Source: Roseovarius faecimaris (GTDB lineage Bacteria; Pseudomonadota; Alphaproteobacteria; Rhodobacterales; Rhodobacteraceae). From it: a stretch of 64,000 nucleotides of DNA. The stretch is from contig NZ_CP034348.1 of NCBI RefSeq assembly GCF_009762325.1, positions 2,486,501-2,550,500 on the forward strand, read 5' to 3'. A program made the position numbers and the translations under genes. The notes beneath the pieces were generated by a model. It saw nothing but the letters and a program-made list of their open reading frames with translations. It was not told the DNA's origin and searched no databases. Shown piece by piece: positions 18,025 through 27,025 of this stretch. Position 1 is the stretch's first letter, and every line of letters begins with the position of its first letter.

Positions 18025-19050
18025 TCATGTCTCTCCCAGCGCCCCGGTCAGGAAGCTGGTGAGGTTGGTGGCCAGAGCATCCGAAAGATACCCGCCCTCC
18101 TGCACATAGAGCGTGGGCAGGCCCATGGCGGCAATGGCTTTGGCGATCCGGGCAAACCCCGCTGTCGTGATAGCGAGACCCTGAAACGGGTCCTCTTCAT
18201 GCGCGTCGAGCCCAAGTGCCACGACCAAGGCGGTCGCTCCGAAGGCGCTAATCCGGTTCAATGCGGTATCAAGCGTCGCCAGATAGGCGTCATCTCCGGT
18301 GCCGCGCACCAAAGGCAGGTTGAGATTGCAGCCCAGCCCGGCATCTTTGCCACGCTCCTGCGCATGACCCCAGAAAAAGGGATAGAAACGCGCCGGGTCG
18401 GCATGAATGGATACGGTCAGCACATCGTCGCGGGTGTAGAACATGCCTTGTGTCCCGTTGCCGTGATGCACATCCACGTCCAGAATTGCGGGGCGATGCC
18501 CGGCCGCGCGCAGCCGTTCGGCGGCGATGCCGGAATTGTTCAGAAAGCAAAAGCCACCGGCCATGTCGGTGAACGCGTGGTGCCCCGGCGGGCGGGACAA
18601 GGCATAGGCCGCGCTCTCGCCTGCCAGTAAGGCATCAACCCCGGCAATCGCCGATTGCGCCGACCAGTAGGCCGCCTCCCAGGTGTGTTCAGCGATCGGA
18701 CAAGCGGTGTCGGCCTGATGATAACCCGCCTGACCGATCGCGGATTTCGGATAGCTGTCGGTGCGGTTGGCCGGATGGATATTGGGGATCACCTCTTCGC
18801 CTGCTCCGTCTATTCGGCACCAGCGGGTGTAGATGTTTTGCAGAAAGCTGAGATACTCGGCGCTATGCACCGCCGCGATCGGGCAAAGGCCCGCATCCTC
18901 CGGCCTCCCGAAATTGCATCCAGCCGCCTGCGCTCCGGCCTTCAGCCGCGCGATGCGTTCCGGTGTTTCCGGGTTCGGCAGCAGGGCACCGTTGGCCATG
19001 AAATGCCTGGGATCGTGCTTGCCTTGTCGGTCGTCAAAAAACGCTTTCAT
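18025..19050 (-). CDS. Histone-deacetylase-family protein, acetylpolyamine amidohydrolase-like, 341 aa
   Basis: A zinc amidohydrolase of the HDAC/AcuC/APAH superfamily. Metal and catalytic motifs are present: LSRPPGHHAF (catalytic His pair, about 145-155), ILDVDVHHGNGTQ (zinc Asp and His, about 190) and ALGLDAHEEDPF (second zinc Asp). The N-terminus MKAFFDDRQGKHDPRHFMAN matches acetylpolyamine amidohydrolases more than AcuC. It should deacetylate an acetylated amine in the cytoplasm. It begins directly after the GNAT gene and ends an eight-gene operon headed by a polyamine-type ABC importer, which supports an acetylpolyamine or N-acetyl-diamine substrate. Confidence 0.88.
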   Translation of the reverse strand: MKAFFDDRQGKHDPRHFMANGALLPNPETPERIARLKAGAQAAGCNFGRPEDAGLCPIAAVHSAEYLSFLQNIYTRWCRIDGAGEEVIPNIHPANRTDSYPKSAIGQAGYHQADTACPIAEHTWEAAYWSAQSAIAGVDALLAGESAAYALSRPPGHHAFTDMAGGFCFLNNSGIAAERLRAAGHRPAILDVDVHHGNGTQGMFYTRDDVLTVSIHADPARFYPFFWGHAQERGKDAGLGCNLNLPLVRGTGDDAYLATLDTALNRISAFGATALVVALGLDAHEEDPFQGLAITTAGFARIAKAIAAMGLPTLYVQEGGYLSDALATNLTSFLTGALGET

Positions 19051-19533
19051 TCAGGTTCCTTCTAGGTGTTCGAATGCCTCGCCAGAGAGCTGAAGTACAA
19101 GGTCATCGCCTTTCTCGACAAAGCCGAGCCGGGCGTAGAAACCGCGTGCCCCCATATTATGCGCATAGCTGACCAGACGGATGAAACGCGCCTGCCAGAA
19201 TGTCTGAGCCCGTTGCGCGACATGGCAAAGCAGCGCATAGCCCAGGCCGCTGCCGCGCATGTGTTCTGCCACCCACAGGTCGGAAACATATGCTCCGGCG
19301 CCCCCCGTCGACGTGGAGACCACAGGAGAAAACAGCGCCACCGCTTCAAGTGCGTCGTCCGCATCAAGCGCCAGCACACCGTGGCAGGCTGGTTTTGGAG
19401 CAAAGAGGGCCGAGTGCAGGACACCCTCCTCAATGCGGTGCGGGTCGCCAAGCTCCGCCGACAGCGCGGCGAGACCGGCCTGCAGCAAAGGCACATGCGC
19501 GGGTGTCGCGTCCAGAAGGCGAAACCTCTCCAT
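19051..19533 (-). CDS. GNAT-family N-acetyltransferase, 160 aa
   Basis: A single GNAT domain with the acetyl-CoA pyrophosphate-binding motif as LWVAEHMRGSGLGYALLCHV (residues about 88-108) and the C-terminal HNMGARGFYARLGF strand-helix. It should acetylate an amine using acetyl-CoA. It lies between the BKACE gene (four bases upstream) and the deacetylase gene, with no gap to the latter. An acetylase and a deacetylase side by side in a catabolic operon suggest temporary protection or detoxification of an amine intermediate. The substrate is not evident. Confidence 0.88.
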   Translation of the reverse strand: MERFRLLDATPAHVPLLQAGLAALSAELGDPHRIEEGVLHSALFAPKPACHGVLALDADDALEAVALFSPVVSTSTGGAGAYVSDLWVAEHMRGSGLGYALLCHVAQRAQTFWQARFIRLVSYAHNMGARGFYARLGFVEKGDDLVLQLSGEAFEHLEGT

Positions 19534-19537
19534 CGTC

Positions 19538-20467
19538 TCAGACCGCCGCCACCTTGTCCGCGCCCTTCAGACCCAGCATGGCGCGTGCCTCGCCAGGGGT
19601 CGCAACCGAGTGCCCCATCCCTTCGATGATATCGCGAATTTGCATGACCTGCTCGGCGTTGGAGTGGGCCATCACCCCGCGCGAGATCATCAGGTTGTCC
19701 TCAAGTCCGACACGGACATGACCGCCCAGCTCTGCCGCGCGCGCGGCCATGGGGATCTGCTGACGCCCGGCAGCCAGCACCGAGAACATGTAATCCTCAC
19801 CGAACAACTTGTCCGCCAGCGTGATGAGGTGATCCAGCGTGTCCGCGTCGGGGCCCATGCCACCGAGTACGCCGAACACGAACTGGATAAAGAAAGGAGC
19901 CTGCACCATGTCACGCTCCACGAAATGCTTCAGCATGTAGAGGTGGCTGATGTCATAGCATTCGAACTCGAACTTCGCGCCGCGCTCTTTTCCCATCCGG
20001 GTCATGATACCCGCAATGTCGCGCGGGGTATTCTTGAACACCAGATCGTCGGTGCCGCGCAAGAACGGCTCTTCCCAGTCAAAGAGCCAGTCGCGCGGTT
20101 TGTCGGCCATGGGATAAAGCGCGAAATTCATGCTGCCCATGTTGAGCGAACACATCTCCGGACAGAACCTCAGCGCCGCCTTCAGCCGGTCATCAAGGCT
20201 CATGACGGCACTGCCACCGGTGGAGAGATTGATCACCGCGTCGCATTCCGCTGCGATATGCGGCAGGAACTGCGCGAAATGGGCCGGGTCCGCCGAAGGG
20301 CGGCCATCGTTCGGGTCGCGCGCATGCAGATGCAGGATCGCGGCCCCTGCTCTGGCTGCATCGACCGACTGTTTCGCAATATCGGATGGCTTCCAGGGCA
20401 AGTGGGGCGACATCGACGGCGTGTGGATCGAACCGGTGATCGCGCAGGTGATGATCGTCTTGCTCAT
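19538..20467 (-). CDS. 3-keto-5-aminohexanoate cleavage (BKACE) family enzyme, 309 aa
   Basis: A TIM-barrel zinc enzyme of the BKACE family, which condenses acetyl-CoA with a beta-keto acid to give acetoacetate plus a new acyl-CoA. The metal-binding region is seen as AAILHLHARDPNDGRPS (two His, about residues 45-55), and the N-terminal strand TIITCAITGSIHTP is diagnostic. Later segments include VINLSTGGSA and EFECYDISHLYML. It is seven bases from the aminotransferase gene, so the beta-keto acid may come from transamination of an imported amino compound. BKACE members vary in substrate, so the exact reaction is open. Confidence 0.93.
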   Translation of the reverse strand: MSKTIITCAITGSIHTPSMSPHLPWKPSDIAKQSVDAARAGAAILHLHARDPNDGRPSADPAHFAQFLPHIAAECDAVINLSTGGSAVMSLDDRLKAALRFCPEMCSLNMGSMNFALYPMADKPRDWLFDWEEPFLRGTDDLVFKNTPRDIAGIMTRMGKERGAKFEFECYDISHLYMLKHFVERDMVQAPFFIQFVFGVLGGMGPDADTLDHLITLADKLFGEDYMFSVLAAGRQQIPMAARAAELGGHVRVGLEDNLMISRGVMAHSNAEQVMQIRDIIEGMGHSVATPGEARAMLGLKGADKVAAV

Positions 20468-20474
20468 CGGGTCC

Positions 20475-21815
20475 TCACGCCGTCCGGAACAGGTCGGACG
20501 GAACCTCCGCCATGAATTGCGACAGGGACTGATCGAGCAAACCGATCAACTCGTCCAATTGCGGCTCGTTCACAATCATCGGCGGGCAGACGAGGAAGTG
20601 ATCCCCCGACAGCCCCCCGCGCGTACGCCGCGAATAGATGATCAAGCCGTTCTGATAGGCGATCTCGACCAGCCGGTCGAAGGCATTGAACTCAACCGGC
20701 AACGGGGTCTTGCTGCGCCGGTCCGCCATCAACTCAAACGCCAGCAAAAGCCCCTCGCCACGGACATCGCCGATCATCGGATATTTCTGCATCAGATCGC
20801 TCAGCCGCGATTTCAAATGCGCACCCATGCGGCATGTGTTGGCCATCAGGCCGTTCTCCTCGATCTCGTCGATCACAGCGAGCCCGGCCGCGCAGGCCAG
20901 CGGATTGCCCGCATAGGTATGGCCATGGATGAATCCGCCCGCGTCCAGAACCGCCTCCACCATGTCATCGCGGGCGATCACTGCACCCAAGGGGACATAG
21001 CCGCCGCCGAAGCCTTTGGAGAGGCAGATCAGATCGGGGGCTACGTCCCAATGCTCGGCCGCGAAAAAGCGCCCGGTGCGACCGCCCCCCGTCATCACTT
21101 CGTCATGAATGAGCAGGACGCCGTAATGGTCGCAAATCTGGCGGATGCGCTGCATGTAACCTGCGGGCGAGACCAGCGCACCTGTGGATGCACCGCCGAT
21201 CGGCTCGACGATGAAGGCCAGCACGGTCTGCGGCCCCTCTTCCAGGATCTTGTCCTCGAGCATCTGCGCGTAATGCGCTCCTGTGGCGGGGTCGTCGGGA
21301 TCCAGCCCGTCGAGATAGGCCCGCGGCGCCGGAATCTTGGGCATTGCCCGCATCATCGGATCAAAAGGGGCGGTCATCGGAGCATAGCCGGTGACGGACA
21401 GCGCCCCGAGGGTCGCCCCATGATAGGAGGGCATCCGCGATATGACCTTGTAGCGCTGCGCCTGGCCTCGTGTCAGCGCGTATTGCCGCGCCAGTTTCAT
21501 GGCACTTTCGGTGGCTTCTGACCCGCCAGAGACAAAAAACACCCGGTTCAGCCCCTCGGGCGCCAGCCCCGCGGCCCGCTCGGCCAACGCCTCGGAGGCT
21601 TCGGTCTGGAAATGCAGGCGATAGCCGAAGGTCGACTTTTCCATCTGCGTCTTCATCGCGGCCAGAACACGCGGGTTCGAATGTCCGATATTGCTGACCA
21701 TCGCGCCGGAAGACCCGTCGATATAGCGCTTGCCGGTCACGTCCCACATGTAGATGCCGTCGGCACGGTCCAGTTGCGGCCGTTCCAGCCGGGTCTGATA
21801 AAAGAGGCGGCTCAT
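20475..21815 (-). CDS. Class III pyridoxal-phosphate aminotransferase, 446 aa
   Basis: A fold-type I PLP enzyme. It has SSGAMVSNIGHSNPRVLAAM, FFVSGGSEATESAMKLARQY (PLP phosphate cup), VLLIHDEVMTGGGRTGRFFA (PLP-binding Asp) and the Schiff-base lysine in ICLSKGFGGGYVPLGAV, followed by HGHTYAGNPLACAAG. Class III members act on omega-amino groups of diamines, beta-alanine, GABA or similar compounds. The start overlaps the upstream ABC ATPase stop by four bases. With the BKACE gene downstream, a route of import, transamination and keto-acid cleavage is likely. Confidence 0.93.
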   Translation of the reverse strand: MSRLFYQTRLERPQLDRADGIYMWDVTGKRYIDGSSGAMVSNIGHSNPRVLAAMKTQMEKSTFGYRLHFQTEASEALAERAAGLAPEGLNRVFFVSGGSEATESAMKLARQYALTRGQAQRYKVISRMPSYHGATLGALSVTGYAPMTAPFDPMMRAMPKIPAPRAYLDGLDPDDPATGAHYAQMLEDKILEEGPQTVLAFIVEPIGGASTGALVSPAGYMQRIRQICDHYGVLLIHDEVMTGGGRTGRFFAAEHWDVAPDLICLSKGFGGGYVPLGAVIARDDMVEAVLDAGGFIHGHTYAGNPLACAAGLAVIDEIEENGLMANTCRMGAHLKSRLSDLMQKYPMIGDVRGEGLLLAFELMADRRSKTPLPVEFNAFDRLVEIAYQNGLIIYSRRTRGGLSGDHFLVCPPMIVNEPQLDELIGLLDQSLSQFMAEVPSDLFRTA

Positions 21816-22885
21816 GTCGCGCGCTCCACCGGCAAAGCCGCGCAGGCATCCGTGTTTAGCGCCAGCGCCACGGTCTCGCCCTCGGCAAAGGGTTTGCCCT
21901 GGATCATGTTCATGGCTTGCATCCGCGTCTCGCCAACGCGCAGGAAGTAACGCGCCAGTTGCCCCTGATAGTCGACGGCTTCGACCACCGCCTCGACGCC
22001 CTCGCCGCCTTGCGGGGCCAATGTCAGCTTTTCTGCGCGCACCATCAGTTTGGCAGTCGGCTCGTCCCCCAGCGTCGCAGCATGAGAGAGCGGCACCGGG
22101 GTCGTGCCGAACTCTGCTGTTTCCAGCACCACATGGGTGGCATCGCGTGCCGTGACGCGCGCCTCCAACAAGTTTGACGCGCCCAGAAAGGCGGCCACAA
22201 ACTCGGAAGCAGGCGTATTATAGACATCTTCGGGGGTGCCGATCTGTTCGATCCTGCCTGCGCTCATCACGATGATCTTGTCGGACATGGCCAGCGCTTC
22301 AGACTGATCGTGGGTCACGAAAATCGATGTGACGCCGATCCGGTCTTGAATGGTTTTCAACTCCACCCGCATCTCTTCGCGCAGATTGGCGTCGAGCGCC
22401 GATAGCGGTTCATCCAGGAGCAGAACGTCGGGTTCGATGACAATGGCCCGGGCCAATGCGATGCGTTGCTGCTGACCACCGGAAAGCTGCGTTGGATAAC
22501 GGTCTTCGACGCCAGGCAGGCGCACAATGTCGAGCGCATCAGACACTTTCCTGGCGATATCGGACTTGGGCACATCGCGGTATTTCAGGCCAAAGGCGAT
22601 ATTCTCGGCAATGGTGCGATGCGGGAACAACGCGTAATTCTGAAACACCAGCCCTAGATTGCGCTTGTGAATAGGCACATCGTTGATGCGTGTGTCTCCG
22701 ATCAGGATGTCGCCGCTGCTCGGCGCCTCAAGGCCGGAGATCATGCGTAGGATCGTCGTCTTGCCACAGCCAGAGGGGCCAAGCAACGTGGTGAAAGACC
22801 CTTCCTCAAATACCACATCCGCGCCTTGCACGGCGACAACCGATCCAAAGCTCTTGCGTACTGTTTTTAATTCAACCCGCGCCAT
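21812..22885 (-). CDS. Spermidine/putrescine-type ABC transporter ATP-binding protein (PotA-like), 357 aa
   Basis: An ATPase of the Pot/spermidine-preferring family. I start it at the ATG at 22885 (MARVELKTVRKSFG), since upstream codons fall in the hairpin region. Walker A is GPSGCGKTT, the signature LSGGQQQR and Walker B DVLLLDEPLSALD, all consensus; a C-terminal TOBE-like domain follows from about residue 240. It couples ATP hydrolysis to the PotB/PotC-like permeases encoded upstream and is translationally coupled to the aminotransferase gene. Confidence 0.93.
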   Translation of the reverse strand: MARVELKTVRKSFGSVVAVQGADVVFEEGSFTTLLGPSGCGKTTILRMISGLEAPSSGDILIGDTRINDVPIHKRNLGLVFQNYALFPHRTIAENIAFGLKYRDVPKSDIARKVSDALDIVRLPGVEDRYPTQLSGGQQQRIALARAIVIEPDVLLLDEPLSALDANLREEMRVELKTIQDRIGVTSIFVTHDQSEALAMSDKIIVMSAGRIEQIGTPEDVYNTPASEFVAAFLGASNLLEARVTARDATHVVLETAEFGTTPVPLSHAATLGDEPTAKLMVRAEKLTLAPQGGEGVEAVVEAVDYQGQLARYFLRVGETRMQAMNMIQGKPFAEGETVALALNTDACAALPVERAT

Positions 22886-22914
22886 TTGTGTCGTCAGTTT
22901 CCTTTGGGGTGTAT

Positions 22915-22938
22915 GCGGGCCGCCCATCGGCGGCCCGC
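22915..22938 (-). terminator. Intercistronic hairpin after the binding-protein gene (first Pot operon)
   Basis: GCGGGCCGCC (22915-22924) and GGCGGCCCGC (22929-22938) form a perfect 10-bp GC-only stem with a four-base loop, between the binding-protein gene and the ATPase gene. No T tract follows on the minus strand, so it is more likely a stabiliser or partial attenuator than a full terminator. Confidence 0.65.
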
Positions 22939-22954
22939 TTCAGAGACTGTGGGT

Positions 22955-24124
22955 TCAACCGCCCTTCTGGACACGGTTCCACTGTTTGCCCTGCTCTTTC
23001 TCATGCGGATTCCACGCGGCAGGGTCGCGGAAGACCAGCCCTTCGAGCTTGCCGGTCGGATCGAAGGCCGGCAGGTTCTTGACCTCTTCTGGCATGTCCA
23101 CTTTCGTCGGGTCGAGCGACGGCGGATATTTTTGCCCGACGGCCACGGCGATGGCGGTCTCGGGTGCCAGCATGAAGTTCAGAAGCGCTTCGGCCTCTTC
23201 CATGGGCGAGCCTTTCATGACGAACATGGTTTCCATCCAGGCCAGACCGTTGGGCGGGTCCATATAGGCGATCGGATGCCCCTGGGCCTGAAGGGCTGCA
23301 ACCCGGCCCGACCAGGCCTCGGTCACGTAGATCTCTCCCTTGGCCAGCAAGTCCATCAACTCGGCCCCCGAGGACCAGTATTTGAGCACGAGATCGCGAT
23401 GTTCGCGCGCCTTGTCCCAGACGGCATCCCAGTCCTGAATGTCGTTCGGATCCTGCCCGGACTGCAGCGCGCCATACCAGGCGCGGTTGGCCCAGTCGCC
23501 GCCCCAGCCCCCGATCTTGCCCTTCAGCTCGGGATCGAGCAGCAGGTTGGCGCCCAGCTCCATCGCCTTTTCCTTGCTGACATGCTCGGTGTTGTAGGCG
23601 ATGCCGGTCGTGCCATAGTCATAGGGCACGGCAGACAGGCCATCGGGCGTGATCTTGCGGAAGGGTTCGATCATCGCCTCCATGACGTTGGACATGTTGG
23701 GAATGTTGTCGAGGTTCAGCTGCACATCATAGCCGTTGTCGACCCACCGTTTGTACCAAGTGATCCCGGAGCTGTGCAGAATGTTGTGGCCATCGGTGCT
23801 GCCTGCGGCCTTCACCTTCGTCAGCACCTCGTTTTCACCACCGAAGGTCGCATCGATCACCTTGTTGCCGGTTGCGGCTTCGTAGGGATCAAAGGCGTTC
23901 TTGCGAAGGGCCTCTGACACGACACCCCCCCACCCCTCGAAATGCAGTTCGGTGCCGGCGGCACGGGCCTGCCTGGCCATCGCTGTCATGATCCCGCCGG
24001 AAAGGCCCGCGGTGATCCCGGCGGACCCCAGAAGGCCAAAAAACGTCCGGCGGTCCACATCGCCATTGCCCACCGCCTCGCGCAGGCGCTCATAGCGGGT
24101 CACACTGTCGTATTTCTTGGTCAT
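22955..24124 (-). CDS. Polyamine-type ABC substrate-binding protein with Tat signal, 389 aa
   Basis: The N-terminus carries a twin-arginine signal (DVDRRTFFGLLGSAG) followed by a hydrophobic stretch and an AxA-like cleavage region near QARAAG, so the folded protein is probably exported by Tat. The mature part resembles PotD/PotF-type proteins: ELHFEGWGGVVSEALRK, NKVIDATFGGENEVLTKVKA and GTTGIAYNTEHV. It should bind a cationic amine or amino acid in the periplasm. It lies between the permease genes and the ATPase gene and is followed by a strong hairpin. Confidence 0.92.
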   Translation of the reverse strand: MTKKYDSVTRYERLREAVGNGDVDRRTFFGLLGSAGITAGLSGGIMTAMARQARAAGTELHFEGWGGVVSEALRKNAFDPYEAATGNKVIDATFGGENEVLTKVKAAGSTDGHNILHSSGITWYKRWVDNGYDVQLNLDNIPNMSNVMEAMIEPFRKITPDGLSAVPYDYGTTGIAYNTEHVSKEKAMELGANLLLDPELKGKIGGWGGDWANRAWYGALQSGQDPNDIQDWDAVWDKAREHRDLVLKYWSSGAELMDLLAKGEIYVTEAWSGRVAALQAQGHPIAYMDPPNGLAWMETMFVMKGSPMEEAEALLNFMLAPETAIAVAVGQKYPPSLDPTKVDMPEEVKNLPAFDPTGKLEGLVFRDPAAWNPHEKEQGKQWNRVQKGG

Positions 24125-24150
24125 ATATCGTCTCCCATGTTTCTGTTGGT

Positions 24151-24945
24151 TCAGATTTTGCGGCGTGAAAAATACCGGGCCAGCCCGCCCGCCAGAAGCG
24201 GAAGGCCCACCGTGATGCAGATCATCACGAAACCCAGAGCGTTGATTTCCGGGCTGACGGAATTGCGCAGCATTCCGAAAATTTGTGTTGGCACCGTCTC
24301 CATCCCCGATGGCCGCCAGAAGATCGTGGCGGTGATGTTGTCAAAAGAGATGGTGAAGGCAAAAAGCGCGCCGGCGAAAACGGCGGGCATCAAAAGCGGC
24401 AGGGTGATCTGGAAGAAGGTTTGCACCGGGTTCGCCCCCAGCGAGCGCGCCGCTTCCTCGTAATCCTTGCGGATGCCGATCAGGCGCGCCTGCACAACCA
24501 GCACCACGAAAGGCAGAGCGATGATCGAATGCCCGATCAGCAACAGCATGAAACTGCGCGGCATATGCAGCCAGCGCAGGAAGATCAGCAAGCCCACCGC
24601 CAGCACGGTTTCCGGCACCAGAACAGGCGAAATCAGGAAGGTCGTGATCCATTGTTTGCCCGGAAACCGGTACCGCACCAGCGCCATGCTGGCGAGCACG
24701 CCGAGCGTGGTGGCGATGAGCGCGGTCAGCGCACCAAGCAACAGCGATGTGCGCAGGGCCCGCACGATGGCCTCGTTTTCAGCCAGTTCATAAAACCAGC
24801 GCAAGCTGAAGCCTTCGATCGGGAAACCGCCGAATTGCGAGGAATTGAAGGCCAGGATCAACACCACCACGATCGGCGCAAACATGAAGCCGTAAACCAG
24901 CAAGGTGTAAAACTTCAGCAAGGTCCAGACGCGGGGTTTCATCAT
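24151..24945 (-). CDS. ABC transporter permease (PotC-like), 264 aa
   Basis: An inner-membrane permease with about six segments. The ATPase-coupling EAA-like loop appears as DYEEAARSLGANPVQTFFQI, just before LPLLMPAVFAGALFAFTIS, the usual PotC context. It overlaps nothing but follows the PotB-like gene by six bases and precedes the binding-protein gene by 26. The C-terminus ends in a short basic tail (ARYFSRRKI), as in the family. Confidence 0.93.
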   Translation of the reverse strand: MMKPRVWTLLKFYTLLVYGFMFAPIVVVLILAFNSSQFGGFPIEGFSLRWFYELAENEAIVRALRTSLLLGALTALIATTLGVLASMALVRYRFPGKQWITTFLISPVLVPETVLAVGLLIFLRWLHMPRSFMLLLIGHSIIALPFVVLVVQARLIGIRKDYEEAARSLGANPVQTFFQITLPLLMPAVFAGALFAFTISFDNITATIFWRPSGMETVPTQIFGMLRNSVSPEINALGFVMICITVGLPLLAGGLARYFSRRKI

Positions 24946-24951
24946 GACGGC

Positions 24952-25824
24952 CTACCCAAACGCCTTGGCCAGTTGGTTCATCCCCATCAGGCGGCTGTAG
25001 AGGATGACAACGCTGCCCAGAAGGAACAGAAGGGTGAAGGAAAGGGTTGCGCCCATCGGCCAGTTCAGCTCGGTCACGACAGCGTCATAGACCAGGTTGC
25101 CAAAGAGGAAATCGCTCGGTCCGCCAAGGATCAGCGGCGTGACATAGCTGCCCCCGGTCAGAACGAAAACCAGCAGCGATCCCGCCGCAAGCCCCGGCAG
25201 CGAAAGCGGCAGCGTCACCTCTCGAAAGGCCTGCCAGGGGGTTGCCCCCAGCGTTCGCGCTGCCGGTTCGAGGTTCTCGTCTATACCTTCGAGGCTCACA
25301 TAGACGTTCAGGATCATGTAAGGCAGGAAGACGTGGATAAAGCCCACAATAACGGTGAATTCGGTATACATGATCTGGATCGGCAGATCCCCCAGCCCCA
25401 GCAGGTTCATCAACCCGTTCAGCGCGCCCTGATTGCCGAAGATGTGGATCCAGCTCAGCGTGCGGATGATGAAGCTGATCCAGAAGGGCAGGATCAGCAG
25501 CAAAAGCAGCAGCCATTTGTGCCGGTACTTGGTCATCGCGATCACATATGCGGGAATATAGCCCAGCACCGCCGCCAGAACGGTGACGATCACCGAAAGG
25601 CGCAGCGTTTTCCAGATCGCGGTATGGTAGTAGCTATCGGTAAAGAGCTCCTGCCAGTTGCCGAACTGAAATGCAGGGACGTCCACCGCCAGATCGATAT
25701 TCTCATAAAACGAATAGACCAGAATGAAGGCCATGGGGATGACCACAAGCGCGGTGATGAACACAAGCGCTGGTGACAGCAAGAGCCAGGGACGGCGATC
25801 GATGGGTAAGTTTGCGTCGGACAA
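24952..25824 (-). CDS. ABC transporter permease (PotB-like), 290 aa
   Basis: First gene of the operon. It has about six membrane segments and an EAA loop as ENLEPAARTLGATPWQAFRE followed by VTLPLSLPGLAAGSLLVF. The N-terminus is polar (MSDANLPIDRRPW) before the first segment. AAGGAA lies close upstream of the start. The 88-bp gap to the divergent LysR gene holds two inverted repeats that may be operators (25834-25891). The permease pair should carry a polyamine-like or amino-acid-like substrate, to be processed by the downstream transaminase and BKACE enzyme. Confidence 0.93.
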   Translation of the reverse strand: MSDANLPIDRRPWLLLSPALVFITALVVIPMAFILVYSFYENIDLAVDVPAFQFGNWQELFTDSYYHTAIWKTLRLSVIVTVLAAVLGYIPAYVIAMTKYRHKWLLLLLLILPFWISFIIRTLSWIHIFGNQGALNGLMNLLGLGDLPIQIMYTEFTVIVGFIHVFLPYMILNVYVSLEGIDENLEPAARTLGATPWQAFREVTLPLSLPGLAAGSLLVFVLTGGSYVTPLILGGPSDFLFGNLVYDAVVTELNWPMGATLSFTLLFLLGSVVILYSRLMGMNQLAKAFG

Positions 25825-25833
25825 GGAACTTCC

Positions 25834-25891
25834 TTCAGGTTACGAAGACTATTGCATGCCGACAGCAAATTGAAGAAATTGATAACCTGAA
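25834..25891. promoter_or_regulatory. Paired operator-like inverted repeats between Pot operon and LysR gene
   Basis: TTCAGGTTA (25834-25842) is repeated inverted as TAACCTGAA (25883-25891), a perfect 9-bp match 40 bases apart. Between them lies TTGC-N9-GCAA (25852-25868). Widely spaced or nested dyads are common where LysR tetramers bind at divergent promoters. Recognition by the adjacent LysR protein is inferred from position. Confidence 0.5.
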
Positions 25892-25912
25892 TACAGAAGA
25901 TTGATCTTGTTA

Positions 25913-26878
25913 ATGTCTGTCGATATCGACACCAAATTCGTTTTCCAGCTCGACTGGAACTTGCTGCGCACCTTCCTTGTGATCGCGGAGGAGCAAAGCA
26001 TCACCCTTGCCGCGCACAGGCTGCTGCGCGGGCAGCCTTCGGTCAGCCTTGCACTGAAGCGGCTGGAGACCGAGCTGGGATGTCGGCTTGTCGACCGGGG
26101 CCATGGCACGTTCCGTCTGACGGCGGCCGGGCGCAGGCTTTACACCGAATGCAGCGAAATGTTCGGAGGTGTCGGGCGGCTGCCTGAAGCCCTGCGCGAG
26201 GCGGTGAACGAGATTTCAGGCGAGATCCGCATTTTGCTGGCCAGCCATGTCGTCACCCCGCTTCTGGACAACGAATTGAAGGCGCTCAGCCGCGATCACC
26301 CGAAAATCCGCTTCAACATCCGGATCGACACGAGTGTCAGAGTGGTGCAGGCGGTACGGGAGCGCACGGCCAGCTTTGGCATCTGTCTCGTCAATCGCAG
26401 GTTCCAGGACGTGGAATATGACCTGCTCTACCGTGAGTTCTTCGGATTTTATTGCGGCCCGTCGCATCCGCTGTTCGGGCGCAAGAACCTGAAGATGTCA
26501 GATTTGCACAATTTTCCGGCCGTGTCCTTTGACACGGAGGATATCAACGACGCGCTTCGGCCCGTGGCGTTGCTTCGCAGCAAATGGGGGTTGGACTATG
26601 AAATTGTCGGCCGGTCCTCTCAACTGGAGGAGGTGCGGCGTATGATCGAGTGCGGGATGGGGATCGGTTCATTGCCAATCCACGTCATGGAACGCGATGT
26701 GGCCAGCGGCCGGTTGTGGCGGCTGCCGCCCTACGAGAGCCCCCCGGCCGTGGACATCTTTCTTGTCACGAACCCCGCCAAGCGCCTCAATCGCGCAGAA
26801 GAGTTGATGATCCGTCGGCTCAAACAAGCCATTGAAGAGATCCCCCTGCCCGACCGCACCTATGACAAGCCCAGCTGA
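25913..26878 (+). CDS. LysR-family transcriptional regulator, 321 aa
   Basis: I place the start at the ATG at 25913 (MSVDIDTKFVFQLDWNLLRT); a TTG 12 bases upstream is less likely. The winged HTH is at residues about 14-75 (ITLAAHRLLRGQPSVSLALK), followed by a ligand-binding domain with IRILLASHVVTPLLDNELKA. The unusual R-G-Q-P-S in the recognition helix region replaces the more common S-Q-S/P-A-V. It is divergent from the first Pot operon and is the natural candidate regulator for uptake and catabolism of that substrate. Confidence 0.92.
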   Translation: MSVDIDTKFVFQLDWNLLRTFLVIAEEQSITLAAHRLLRGQPSVSLALKRLETELGCRLVDRGHGTFRLTAAGRRLYTECSEMFGGVGRLPEALREAVNEISGEIRILLASHVVTPLLDNELKALSRDHPKIRFNIRIDTSVRVVQAVRERTASFGICLVNRRFQDVEYDLLYREFFGFYCGPSHPLFGRKNLKMSDLHNFPAVSFDTEDINDALRPVALLRSKWGLDYEIVGRSSQLEEVRRMIECGMGIGSLPIHVMERDVASGRLWRLPPYESPPAVDIFLVTNPAKRLNRAEELMIRRLKQAIEEIPLPDRTYDKPS

Positions 26879-27025
26879 CATTCGAAAACAGCTTGGCTTG
26901 CCGATGAACACCTCTGTTCGAAGATGTGCAAAGGGCTTCTGGCAACACTGTTCAAGACCTGGATTGCGGCTTTGGCCTGCAAGGCCTTGTCCGTTACGCT
27001 TCGCAAAAGGCGTTTTTGCATCTCT

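Noticed and set aside
19259..21521. Two long plus-strand frames over the BKACE/aminotransferase region
   Set aside because: They are antisense shadows of enzymes with clear catalytic motifs.
24283..25776. Long open frame (about 497 codons) on the plus strand
   Set aside because: It lies opposite the PotC/PotB-like genes, which have clear domain motifs. Its protein is rich in Q, H and R, as expected of an antisense frame in GC-rich DNA.
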